Of a DNA stretch of 64,000 nt, positions 26,154-38,301 are shown piece by piece (positions within the stretch are counted from its first letter, which is position 1; every line of letters starts with the position of its first letter). The position numbers and the translations under genes are program-made. Below the pieces are notes generated by a model, which did no database searches, had not been told where the DNA came from, and saw only the letters and a program-made list of their open reading frames with translations. Source of the stretch: Osedax fenrisi (Eukaryota > Annelida > Polychaeta > Sabellida > Siboglinidae); assembly GCA_964019155.1 (NCBI GenBank), contig OZ025239.1, forward strand, positions 230,001 through 294,000, given 5' to 3'.

Positions 26154-28467
26154 CTATCATCTGATATAATTTCCAACACTGTAACTCATAACCTTATAAC
26201 TGACCACTACATTGTCCTTTTTAATATCCATGTCCCTAAGCCAACCCGCCTATCAAAAACTATTAAAATTAGAAATATTGCTAAAATTGATATTTCAAAA
26301 TTTATGGGAGACTTTATTAATAATATTTACATTTGTGGTAAAAACAAAACTTTATCCCATTTTGACTATATTCTTTCCTCTACCCTTGATGTTCATGCAC
26401 CTATTAAACAAAAGACGATTATAGTACGTGATAACTCAAAATGGTTTAATAATAATCTTGTCACTGAAAAACGAAAACTACGAAAAGCCGAAAAATGCTG
26501 GCGTAGATCTAAATCTACTACCGACTTTAACATATTTTTACTATGCAGACAGCAATATCGTAGTCTACTCAAAACAACGAAAGAAAATTATTATACTGAT
26601 CTACTTACTAACGCAGGAAAAGACTATAAGAAAATATTTAAAATATCCAATACACTACTAGGACGCCTTAATCGACGTATTCTTCCAGATACTTCTATAT
26701 TAGATAATATTAATAACTTTGATATATTCTTTACCGCTAAAGTAAATGACATTATTACATCTCTTCCCTCCCCTTTATCATATGTACCAACCATCCCTCC
26801 ATATTCTCTTTCATTACTGAACCTTCCATCTACTTCGCTGGTTGCGAAGCTTCTCCTGTCTGTGAAATCAACATGTTCCCTTGACCCCATTCCTGTCACC
26901 CTCTTACATAAGCTGATACCTTATATTGTTATGTACTATAAGGAAATAATCGAAGAATCAATCATATCTGGCTCAGTACCTTCGTGTATGAAGTTAGCTA
27001 ATGTTACTCCTACTATTAAAAAACCTGACTTGGATAAATCACTGCTCGCGAGCTACCGGCCGATATCACATCTCTCGTATATTTCTAAAGTACTTGAAAG
27101 AGTTGTAGCTATTCAACTTAATGACTATATACTCAGTAACAAAATCCTCAATAAATTTCAGAGTGCTTATACTAAAAAGAAAAATACCGAAACAGCTCTT
27201 GTCTATATTATTAATTCCCTGCAGCGTGCATCCTTTAATAAACATAGCTCTGTGATCATACTATTAGATCTTTCAGCAGCATTCGATACCTTAGATCATA
27301 GCACTTTAATGTTAAGACTTCAGTCTATAGGTATAAATGGAACCGCTCTTGAATGGTTCAAATCATATCTTCAAAATAGATCTTTTTCTATTCAGATTGA
27401 TTCTCTGACATCCACACCTCGGTCAATCCATCATGGTGTACCGCAGGGATCTGTTCTCGGACCAATACTCTTCAATATATACATGATCCCAATATTTGAT
27501 ATTTTTAATAAATATCCAAATATTGGCTACCATTCCTATGCAGATAACCTACAAGTATATATGATTTTAAAAGACCCTACTAAAGATATACCTATACTCA
27601 ATAACTGCCTTGAGGATATACGAACATGGCTAAACTCAAACTCTCTCTCACTGAATAGCTCAAAAACCATTGCACTCCATATTTCTTTATCAAATAAGTC
27701 CACTATTCCAAATATATATATTGGTAATGATTGTATACCTTACTCCAGATCAGCCCGTAATCTAGGAATTATATTAGACACCACATTATCATTTACACAT
27801 CAGATCTCCAATATAATTAAATCAGTACATTTTATATTATACACTATAAAAATTATTAGACCTTCAATATCCACTGAAATTGCTAAACTACTTATAACAT
27901 CTCTTATTCTACCTAAATTAGATTACTGTAATTCGATTATTAATGGTATACCGGATTATTTACTACATAAACTACAATTTTTGCAAAATTCAGCAGTCAG
28001 ACTCATATACAATATAAATAAATTCTCTAGAACACACATATCACCATACATGAAAATATTACACTGGCTCCCAATTAAATACAGAATAATATATAAAATA
28101 TGTATGCTAACCCATCATGCCACTCATCACAGCCAACCTGACTACTTACATACTCTACTTACTCCCTATACATCATCACGCCCAATACGACGTTGCCTCA
28201 AGTATACTCTAGTCATACCAGATTTGCGTAATGTATCCATAAAACAAAAGAGAGCCTTCTCAATCTCTGCACCTATAGCCTGGAATAGACTTCCTTATAA
28301 CATTCGTTCTATTCAATCAACCACGTTATTCAAAAATAAGCTTAAGACATATCTTTTCTCTTTGGCTTATCCTAATAACAACTAGTCAACATTTAATGCA
28401 CCGCCGACAATTTCTGATGAAGTTGATGGCAGTGCCTAAAACATTAGGTTACAGGTTACAGGTTACT
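26154..28467 (+). mobile_element. LINE copy 3, different subfamily, 5'-truncated, YADN in place of YADD
   Basis: Starts in the late endonuclease region (LITDHYIVLFNIH), with the long open frame from 26304 to 28385. RT blocks: SYRPISHLSYISKVLERVV, ILLDLSAAFDTLDH, HGVPQGSVLGPILF. The catalytic box reads YADN: the second Asp is Asn (27546-27548). The C-terminal FSISAPIAWNRLPYNIR motif is present. The 3' UTR ends in (ACT)n at 28468. The frame is otherwise intact, which suggests recent insertion or a mutant copy moved in trans. Confidence 0.85.
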
Positions 28468-28476
28468 ACTACTACT

Positions 28477-28560
<84 letters not shown>
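28468..28560. repeat. (ACT)n microsatellite, 3' tail of LINE copy 3
   Basis: About 30 ACT units with one ACC pair, directly followed by (AAATC)n belonging to a minus-strand element. Confidence 0.92.
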
Positions 28561-28561
<1 letters not shown>

Positions 28562-28870
28562 AATCAAATCAAATCAAATCAAAATGGTTTATTTAGACAC
28601 TCAATTGTATAGCAATAGGTTTGCTCTGTTAAGTGTTGTGTTAATAAAAATAAGACAAATTAAATAATATAAATTAACAATAAGGAGATATAGGTATAAC
28701 ACTAATTTAAATATAAAAGTAGGTTGAATTATTAATTAACGATTTAATAAATATTCTACAAGGTTACGTTTAAATGTTGTTTATTTTATTTGGATTTGTA
28801 TGCATGTTCTATGTATATTTTACATATACATGTAAATAGGTAGATTGAAATAGGTGGTCTTGTAAAAAAA
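28561..28870 (-). mobile_element. LINE 3'-end fragment (minus), with aaatc tail
   Basis: (aaatc)n then aaatggtttatttagacact and gttaagtgttgt, matching the start of the LINE 3' UTR at 9341-9400. The right boundary is uncertain. Confidence 0.55.
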
Positions 28871-29109
28871 TGCTACTGGTCACTGAATATTGAATATTTT
28901 AAATTAATGTGTAATATAATATATTCACAATATATAGATCTAAATTATTCTTGTTATTAAATAATCTAAATTGAACCTGATATATATTTAAAATAAGATA
29001 AATTAAGTCTTAATAATAATCTATTTAATTTATGACAATTTTAAAATAAGCAAGTATGACGTATGTGTAAGACAACAGATATAAGCATATAAATAAAATA
29101 GATATATAC

Positions 29110-29141
<32 letters not shown>

Positions 29142-29221
29142 ATGAGTTTGATGATGTTATGAGAGTGTATGTATGTATATGTGTATGCAAGTTTTTGTAT
29201 TTATGTGTATTTATATGTATG
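28871..29221. other. AT-rich spacer
   Basis: TATG/TGTG-rich simple sequence at 29105-29220; no gene seen. Confidence 0.5.
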
Positions 29222-29924
29222 TATGTACCCAGAGCTGGGCAGTATCGCTGATACAGTATCTATTAAGGCAAAAAATCAGTATCGTAGATACATTTGTATT
29301 TGTATCTATTATAAAAATTATAAAAGTATTTGTAATCGTATCTATTAGTCATAAATAGTATCTACGATACGTATCTACTAAGACAATTATTTAAATAGAT
29401 ACATTTTATTAATCATTTGGACATCATATGTATTTTGTATCAATATTTTATATTATCATATTATAAATTAATTTTAATATAAATCATCAATATATTTTTA
29501 ATCAAATATCTTTTGTAAATATTGAAATTAATTATAATTAAATATAGTGATATTATCAAAAACCATTATATTCATTTATTGAAAACAAAGACATTATTTA
29601 TATAATATATTTTATATACTAATTGATTTATAATTCAAAATTTTATATTACTTTGAAAGATAAAATCATTTTAATAAATATGATTAATCTAAATAATAAT
29701 AATTAATAATATATTAATAATTTAATTTTTGTATATTTGATAATTTACTATATTCGTGTTGAACATTCGAAATTAAAGGTCGCTGATTATTTTGAGTTGA
29801 AAAATAGTATATTGTAATAATGTATATTTCTCTATAGTATGTAATGGCTCATAGTATAATTTCAGATGAAATAAACACTGATATACCAGCGTGTGTACAA
29901 CTAATGTATACGGACGTGGTTTTT

Positions 29925-31078
29925 AATGTATTTATTGAGAAAACGGCATGTTTTGAGATTTAAATTGAGTATTACAAGTTGTATTTGAGTCAATTGACCG
30001 GATATGGTGAAGTAGATCATTCCAGATTTTTGGAGCCTGGACGGAGAAAGATTTATGTTGGGCATATGTTAAATATGATAGAACTGGAGTTTTTAATTTG
30101 AATTTGTTTATTTTTGTTGTTGTAAATAGTTATGTTGGGAAGTTAGAAAGTTGGCGAGATAGTCTGGTGTGTTATGGTGAGTAGATACATGTATGATGAG
30201 TGAAATATTATAAATTATACTGGATTTTATTAGCAGCCAATGTAAATTGGTTCTTAGAGGAGATATATGTTGTCTGGAATGTTTAGCTGTGTTGAAAAAT
30301 ATATAAAGCTGATAGCTGTGTTTTGAAGGCGTTGGAGTTTATTTATTAGATTGTGAGGAGGCATATATGTCCCTATAGGGACAGGAATTATAGTAATCAA
30401 TGTGGGTAGAATGAGGGATGTAGCGAGAAGATTGCAGTATTAAAATTAATGAAGGGTATTATTGTTCGTAAGTTGTGTAGTATGTAGTTAATTGACTGTG
30501 ATAATTATTTAGTCGGAATGTGAAATTTTAGTGTTGGGTCGATTAATATACCAAGAGTTTTTACTTTATTAGCATAAGAAATACTCAACTTGTTAATGGT
30601 AATTTGTGGTGGAAGGAATATAGTAGTAGATGTTTTAATATGCAATGATTCAGTATTAAGACAGTTTAGTGATAAGGAGTTGTTGGTGAGCCAGTTATGT
30701 ATATCAGAAATACAGTTGTTAAGTAAATGTATTGCATTGTTAGGGTCTATCAATCTACAGTGTAATATGTCATCTGTATACGAGTGATAGTCGACTATAG
30801 ATCTATAGTGGGGGTATTTGTCAATAATTTTAAATAAGGGAAGTAGATTGATATTGAATAGGAGTGAACCAAGGACATACCTTGAGGTACTCCATGAGTA
30901 ACTTTACGAGGTTTAGAAATTAGTGAATTTATGATAATTTCGTAAACAAATGACCAGTTAGGTATGAGATGAACCAATCGAGTGAAGTACCAGATATTCC
31001 GATAGAGGATAGTCCATTTATAAGGATATTATGGTCAAGGGTATAGAAGGCAGCTGATAAATTAAGAGAATGTAGTGA
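29925..31078 (-). pseudogene. Decayed LINE reverse transcriptase inside the hAT element
   Basis: Minus-strand pieces in shifting frames: LNLSAAFYTLDHNILIN near 31010-31070, KVTHGVPQGMSLVHSYSI at 30840-30910, LLNNCISDIHNWLTNNSL at 30675-30730, and a C-terminal piece with FWRTPKIWND-like sequence near 30020. Frameshifts and lost residues show an old copy that inserted into, or was captured by, the hAT element. Confidence 0.7.
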
Positions 31079-31079
31079 G

Positions 31080-31200
31080 TTATCCCATTACTTTCCGACA
31101 ATTTTCGGGAAATATAGTGACTTAAAAGGGGTCCCACTACAACTTGCTAGAAAATCACTTTCTAGCAAACACTTCGGGATATTATTCCGTGTACTATCAA
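31080..31200. repeat. Relic of the 537-780 MITE family
   Basis: Shares tcccactacaa and ttccgacaattttcgggaaatat with the element near the window start, but the inverted repeats are decayed. Confidence 0.4.
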
Positions 31201-31212
31201 ATTCGACATCGA

Positions 31213-31213
<1 letters not shown>

Positions 31214-31274
<61 letters not shown>
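31214..31274. repeat. (AT)n microsatellite
   Basis: About 30 AT units. Confidence 0.97.
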
Positions 31275-31280
<6 letters not shown>

Positions 31281-31523
31281 TATTATATGATATAATATAT
31301 ATCTATATAATTTATAAATCTATATGTTTATATATATTTTATATAATTATAATGTATTTGTATCTACTAAGATGTATCTACTAAGAAAATTATGTATTTG
31401 TAATTGTATCTACTATTTTTTTTTTTAAAGTAATTGTAGTTGTATCTATTATAAGAAAAAAGTGTGTAATTGTAATTGTATCTATTATACATTTTTTGAG
31501 TATCGTGCCCAGCTCTGTATGTA

Positions 31524-32062
31524 CCCAGCAAACAGTAAGAGCAGCATAATAGCAGCATAACAGCATATGCTAGAGACTCAAATGTTTACATTGTGCTATT
31601 ACGCTGCTATTAAATGTATATTATGCTGCTATTAATTTGTCATGGTATTATGCTGCTATTATGCTGCTATTATGCTGCTATTAATTTTAAAAGTATATTA
31701 TGCTGCTATTATAATAATAGCAGCATAATATACTTTTAAAATTAATAGCAGCATAATATTAGCATAATGGCAGCATAATATACTTTTAAAATTAATAGCA
31801 GCATAATAGCAGCATAACAGCAGCATAATACCATGACAAATTAATAGCAGCATAATATACTTTTAAAATTAATAGCAGCATAATATTAGCATAATAGCAG
31901 CATAATAGCAGCATAACAGCATCATAATACCATGACAAATTAATAGCAGCATAATAGCAGCATAATAGACATTTAATAGCAGCATAATAGCATAATGTAA
32001 ACATGTGAGGCTCTAGCATATGCTGTTATGCTGCTATTATGCTGCTATTACTGTTTGCTGGG
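31524..32062. mobile_element. Foldback element, 0.54 kb, built of AGCAGCATAATA iterons
   Basis: Starts CCCAGCAAACAGTAA and ends with its inverse TTACTGTTTGCTGGG. The arms (about 90 bp at over 90 percent match, and the rest loosely) are inverted repeats made of iterated agcagcataata. TA flanks both ends. No ORF with meaning. The left end is where the hAT inserted: the hAT target duplicate contains the first bases of this terminus. Confidence 0.75.
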
Positions 32063-32302
32063 TATATGTATATGTATGCGCGTGTGTGGTTGTGTGTATG
32101 TGTATGTATTTATTTGTGTGTGTTTATAGTTTACTATTTTGTTCTTCCTACTTTGCATACAATCAGTTTATAATTATACTTAACTACATTTAATCCTTTG
32201 TTAATTTTTGTTAATACTTTAAATATATTTAAAAATATTTAAATATATAATATAATTTATGTATAATATATAAATATATATTTATATTACATTTTATTTT
32301 AG

Positions 32303-32565
32303 GATCCAATCGCCCCTACACCAGTTATAATATTTAACGAAATCTTCACAGAAGGAAAAATAATGATGGACGGGTCGGTAATAATTAATATTACGAATAC
32401 CACAATAGCAGAAATGCTATCTTTATTATTTTCTATATACTATATTTTTAATATTCAATCGCCTTATAAATTAAAATTAAGTTTTAGTATATTTATGTCA
32501 TTAATATATGATTATAAAATTGTTCTGTCAAATACGGCAAAGCGATTTATTAAACAAATAAAAAT
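32303..32565 (+). CDS. Exon 11: N-terminal half of laminin-G domain 2
   Basis: Acceptor ttattttag, phase 0 entry (as exon 10A requires). The frame runs DPIAPTPVIIFNEIFTEGKI, then SVIINITNTTIAEMLSLLFS, KLKLSF and KRFIKQIK. A donor at|gtaact (32566) leaves phase 2, which exon 9B requires. Aligned with laminin-G 1, F-x-GK, the (I/L)SF-like strand, LKL(S/N)F about 30 residues before I-x-x-IK, and the join to RGTFVKL all fall in register. It therefore equals exons 7 plus 8 without the intervening intron. The match is by eye and weak in places; otherwise the frame ends at TAA 32567. Confidence 0.55.
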
Positions 32566-32639
32566 GTAACTAATTGTTGTTCTAATATTTCATTATTTTT
32601 AAATTATTACATAATTTATATAAATATGGTTCTTTAGAG

Positions 32640-33110
32640 TTGACTTTTGGTTCTTTGAGGTATCTGTATGTTATTTTAATTTGGTTATTTGGAGTTTACT
32701 TTTGGTTCTTTAAGGAATCTATTTTATTTTAATTTGATTCTTTGGAGTTTACTTTTGGTTCTTCGAGGTATCTTTATATTATTTTAATTTGGTACTTTGG
32801 AGTTGAATTTTGGTTCTTAAGGGAATCTTTATATTATTTTAATTTGGTACTTTGGAGTTGAATTTTGGTTCTTTAAGGAATCTGTATGTTATTTTAATTT
32901 GGTTATTTGGAGTTTACTTTTGGTTCTTTAAGGAATCTATATTATTTTAATTTGGTTCTTTGGAGTTGACTTTTGGTTCTTCGAGATATCTTTATATTAT
33001 TTTAATTTGGTTCTTTGGAGTTGACTTTTGATTCTTCGAGGAATCACTATTTTGGTTCTTCGTGCAGAACCAGTAATTTAGGTTCTTTGAAGAACCGATT
33101 TGGGTACCGC
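32640..33110. repeat. About 55-bp tandem repeat, seven to eight copies, at the edge of copy B
   Basis: Units of the form ttttggttctttaaggaatc ... ttattttaatttggtt ... tggagttgac. The array ends in an imperfect palindrome region (ggttctttgaagaacc, 33081-33096) just before the duplication boundary. Confidence 0.85.
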
Positions 33111-33277
33111 ATTTGTGGCAGAATGAAGAACCCGGTTTGGATCTTCAAAGTACCATATGTTTTAAGAGTGTACTACTACCACTAGAGCTTCCATTGCTAC
33201 AATCATATGTTTTCTGTATCATCACTAGTTCACATACACACACACACATACACCAACACACATACACACCCATACAG

Positions 33278-33387
33278 ACGAGGTACATTCGTGAAGCTGT
33301 CACTCGCAGAAGTTCTAGGTGGCACAACTAGTCTTTATACAAGCAGACTTCGAGCTGACTGTAAACTAAACTTTAATGTAGTATTCG
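33278..33387 (+). CDS. Exon 9B: laminin-G domain 2, third quarter
   Basis: Same splice sites and phases as exon 9A. The one visible difference is synonymous (ACT to ACA, Thr). It follows exon 11 in phase. It could alternatively act as a mutually exclusive partner of 9A. Confidence 0.65.
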
Positions 33388-35439
33388 GTTAGTTGAGTGT
33401 GTGTATTACTAGCAATGCTGGCCAACTATTCATTCTAATCCACACTAGCTCTATCTCTATTTATGTACGTTTTATATATCAATTGCATTTGCACTTTTTA
33501 TAAAAGTTAATTATATTAGCACATTTCCAGCCTTATTTATTTCTGAACTTGCAGTTTATAATGAAATATTACATGAAACAAAACTATATAATGTCACCCG
33601 TGTAGTGTTATAGAATATCCTCAACAATTGTATCTCCTTTTACATCCCCCTATCATCTAAAAATAGACATAATGAAATGCATTTCCTTGTTTAATTAGGA
33701 TACAAACTAATCAGCAATATGTATAAGTATGTTAAACAAATATTTAATACAAAATGCTATTAACAATTTAATTATTATTATTGATATCAATATTATTACT
33801 TTTTTATTTTTATATATCTTTTATTATTATTATTATTAATCGTACTTACTTATATTTTCATTATGCTTTAGAGCGTATTATTACTAAAGATTTTACGAAG
33901 GAAAGATATAACACTTGCGCGAAATCGTGTATTTGATTTTGTACACAGAAATGAACAGCACCACCTTTTGTATCCAAATATTTATTTTTTAAATGTAAAA
34001 TAATATATTTTAATTTATATAATGAAAACTAAGTATTCATTACTAATCTATAACAAAGTAATAAGATATGATAGTTTTAAATACTATACATATCTATGAA
34101 GCAAGTAAAAGCTAATTTAAATAGCATGTACTATAATAGAACATGATGTTGTGTATAGAAACTGCGCCAAATCTATTTCAGTGTTTCGATACTACTACCA
34201 GCAGCAGCATCGGTCATTACGTTGCTTAGCTAGGGGATGTTATAGCTGTGCTATTACTATAGACATACGTCGTGATATATTGTTACCTGTCCCATAATAA
34301 TAGCATCATTATAATCATAGAATCCATTACATTTTTCATAATATTTATCTTTCGCTTAGATTATTATTTCAAAATTTGATTTAAATATCTTTTAAAGAAT
34401 ACCGACTTACTCTATTATACATATTTTAATATATTTCGTTGATCATATGAATTAATTATATGTATGTATAGATTTATTTTAATATAATTTATATTATTTA
34501 TTGTTAGTATATATTTTGTTTATAATTAGGTATTTTTACATACAATTTATTATAAGTAAATATTGCAAACATTGTTATATTCTTTTGCTCTCAAACAACT
34601 TTAAAAAATAAACTCTACACATTTTAAACAATTTTTATATTTATAGTGTTATGTCTCCCCACGTAATACATGTATGTAGAGTGCACTCTCTAAACTAAAC
34701 AATAAATTACTTTAAACGAGACAAGGTTTAATTCCTTTATTAAATTATCAAATCTCAACGTGTACACATGACGACCAAATAGATTAGTTTAGGCTCGACA
34801 CGCCTACAATAGTTTAGGGGCGTGTCTATACAATTAGATTTCTGTAGTCTCTCGTATTCTTGATTATATTAGATCCTATTGGGCAACTGATGCACATTAT
34901 ATAACCTATAACAACTCGACGTGCCACACTCAATATAACATTTGCCTTTATACGATTCATACCCATTAGCTAGCTTATTCATTACCGCGCGCTGACCTAA
35001 AGATAATTCATTCGCACACATATATACACTCATATACACTACATAACATATGTATTATATTATATATTTAATGTATACAATTTTAATTCATTTTATTAAG
35101 GGGGCGTCGCATAGGTAAAAATAGTAAAAAATCAGTTATTATTTTAATTTTGTTTATTTCAAAATAATACTTTATTACATGGTAGTAAATATCATGTGTC
35201 AACAAATTACCAATGAAAACAGTCTATAAATCACATAAAAAGTGGTTTTTATGACGTTCTTTGATACAAATTAATCAATAAAAATTGAATTATTATGAAA
35301 TCTACATGCCGTATACAATGTATTCATATATATTCAAATGCTGTTTTCTCAGAATAATTATTTCGTGCTAGGTAGGGTGTATATAAACGTAGGTATCACA
35401 ACAACTATTATATGTATTCTACTAATTTTTATTGTATTA

Positions 35440-35850
35440 TATAAATGAATGAATGAATGAATTATATTTATTGTACTTGTATACTATAAATTAATAATTA
35501 ATACACATGGCATATGTATACAATACAATACAGTTATATAATAAGTAATAAAGGAACCCTTTAATAGCAATATGCTTTCGAGAAAGGATTCCACACAAAA
35601 ATATATAAGTATTAAACCAAAAAAGGGTATTAAAGAACAAAAACAAAAGAAATATGATAATAATATAACTATAATAATATATAATGAAATTAAATTACAT
35701 AGTGAATTAAATATCTCAAATCTCACGTGCGGCAAACATCTATTCACAAAATGCACACATGGCATGCCCGAATGGCCTTTCTCGGCTACATGTCTTGGTA
35801 TATTAGTCAAAGAGGATTTTATTGGTATATAATATTTTCTATCATAGAAA
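35440..35850 (-). repeat. Dispersed retroelement fragment with GAAT tail (copy B)
   Basis: Duplicate of 13433-13830 within copy B; the minus frame reads GHSGMPCVHFVNRCLPHVRF. Confidence 0.5.
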
Positions 35851-36709
35851 TAACATATATATGAATACTTAAGGTAGACATTTTTTTTTTTCGGGAGAAA
35901 TTTTCTAAATTTGTATGTGTATAATTGCAAAATATAACAATTTCTATAGAAATTCCGTAAATTAAAAAATTAAAATGTGTGCATATATATATATTATATA
36001 ATATATATTATAAAAATTACGTTCTGTAATAGCATGTGTATACATTTAATGAATAGAATATAAAATAAATTAGCTCAATTTAATGAATAGAATTCTGCGC
36101 GCCTAGTTTTGTGCAGACCCATTATTTGCTATCTCTATACATAGAGAGACGTCGTGTGACATCCCCTTACTATATTAAATATCTTCAAATAAATTAGCTA
36201 AAATATAATTTGTATGGAAAAATACACAATTAATTTACTTTTCTGTTGATTAAAAAAATTGTGGAACTTATACATATTATATTAATTTAAATTTTAGCAT
36301 TTTTATATCACAATTACATCATTAATATAATATTAATACAGTATCATTATTTAACAGACTATTTTATTATAAATAATTTTCAATACATTTTATTTTTTTA
36401 TTTAGTAGTAATTTTTATTCTAGTAGTAATTTAAATATAATATAAATATACTCTTATACTTATAATATTATTATTTATAAATATAATTTATTAATTACAT
36501 TAATTCAATATTAAATCACGATTAAATTACTTCATTTAATTTTTGTTATTTTAATTCAGAGTTCATTGCAACATTTATTATCTATATTTATATTATATTA
36601 TATACCGACTACTAAAATTATACAATTTATTAATTATATAATCTAAATTTATGATATCATTGATACTCTAAATAATTATTTAAATTATATATATATATAT
36701 TTTTTCCAG

Positions 36710-36840
36710 GTTCCTCATCAATAATAGACAGTTTTCACGGATGCCTGACTAATTTGACGATTACTTCAAAACAAATAGCTATTGACCTTCAAAGAAATGC
36801 TACTTCTGGACAGGATATCGAAGAGTGCACCTTAGTTTAA
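36710..36840 (+). CDS. Exon 10B: end of laminin-G domain 2 and stop
   Basis: Acceptor ttttttccag, phase 1 entry, SSSIIDSFHGCLTNLTI, DIEECTLV and TAA at 36838-36840. It differs from 10A by one synonymous (GGG/GGA) and one Ala-to-Ser change. No downstream plus-strand exon was found before the channel gene, so I read this copy as the last exon. Confidence 0.62.
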
Positions 36841-38156
36841 ATTTGTTATTCAACATTACACACGTTACTGTAAAAACTATATTTATTTTTATATCGTTAT
36901 TCGTTTTATATTTTTTCATAATTACTACGAAAATCTCTATACTCTTGTTATTATTATTATATAATTTAAATTATTACAAAAAAAATTTAATTTATAAATA
37001 ACGCAGTACAGTATTGATTCTTTTCATTTTTATGATTTCAATGAATAATTGCAATTTTGTACGTCTTGTATTTAATGTTTAATTAAGCATTATTTGCTAG
37101 CAATATATATCATTCTCTTATAATTGTGAATAAAACAACTATTTTATACTAATATCGATAGAATATCTATAACATTATATTATTTATTTAATATATATGT
37201 ATATATAATTTTATAATTAATTATAACAAATTATGTTAAATAAAGAATAGTATGTTCTGGTTAATATATGTTATATTTATTCATATTTATCAATATTGAA
37301 TACATAATTATGTAGTGATTCAGAAGCTATATAATGTTATATATAATGTTGATATAGATCTATATGTTACTAGGTTGTGATTGTTGTATGATGATAAGGT
37401 GGACATAAGGTGGACATAAGGTGGACAGATGATATCTACTGACCATCGCACAAACTTGTCTCATACAACAATCAAACCCTATCAACAATAATAATTCATA
37501 ATTTCTTTAGTGTTGTAAGCTGTTTATTACTGAGGCGAGAGTTTCAATGTAGTTGCATATACCTTGTTTGAATATTAGTATTAGTTAATTATAATAATAC
37601 AAAATAATATGGTAACATCTTGGTAATTGTAATTTTAAATAGAATATGGGTTAATACAAATATTTCATATAAATTTAATAGATAATATATTATTATAGTT
37701 GATCTATAATTATTAATAAATTGTATTAAAATATTTATATATATATAATATAGCTATTGTTTCATATTATTATAGTATGTAAATGAATTCAGATAACGAA
37801 GGTTATAGTATAACAAATGTACGAGAATCGTTCAGTATTCAAATATCTGATGTCAAATTGTCTCAATACATAGATCAATATATTAATGATACCATTCTAA
37901 GTTAAATGTGTAACTTTAATAGGCATTCGGTATGATTTATAGTTTGATATGCTAATATCTGAATAACTCAAGTAAACGCATACTATTTCCATCATATATT
38001 AATAATTAACTACACATTTCCGATATACAATAACATCATCTACACACCTTATGGTATAGAGTGTGATGAAGCTAAACTGACCGAGAGTGAAGGCTGTGTC
38101 CTCGACTCATGTAGCGTGTAGAACGCATGTAGTGTGGCTGTAGAGCTGCGGTGTAG
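36841..38156. other. Convergent interval between the two gene ends
   Basis: AT-rich. AATAAA at 37129-37134 (plus) and tttatt at 37523-37528 (AATAAA on minus) are possible poly(A) signals for the two genes. A hairpin-like inverted repeat recurs at 37375-37475. No exon seen. Confidence 0.4.
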
Positions 38157-38301
38157 TCAAGTGTAACGCCACGATCGTGTAGTTAGACTTCTGTAGATCA
38201 CGTCCGCTATCTCTATTACAGTGATCACACTGCCCCCTATGAATAGACCCATAGAACCTCCGATATCACCTGCGTCATCAGATGTGGAGGTCAATAATAG
38301 T
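38157..38301 (-). CDS. Exon K_B: second transmembrane segment and C-terminus
   Basis: Phase 2 entry. GDIGGSMGLFIGGSVITVIE, then IADVIYRSL and RSWRYT-stop. The cytoplasmic tail is only about 12 residues, much shorter than in vertebrate ENaC. It is linked in phase to exon J_B. Confidence 0.85.

Larger units (their letters stand above)
29230..31517. mobile_element. Non-autonomous hAT-type DNA transposon, 2288 bp
   Basis: Terminal inverted repeats begin CAGAGCTGGGCA at 29230 and end with its reverse complement at 31517. Perfect 8-bp target duplications TATGTACC lie at 29222-29229 and 31518-31525. Subterminal gtatctatta-type repeats occur near both ends in inverted orientation, as is common in hAT elements. 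No transposase is visible; the interior includes a decayed LINE. Confidence 0.85.

Noticed and set aside
31792..32019. Cys/Leu-rich ORF in the foldback element
   Set aside because: Produced by the AGCAGCATAATA iterons; no support on either arm as a gene.
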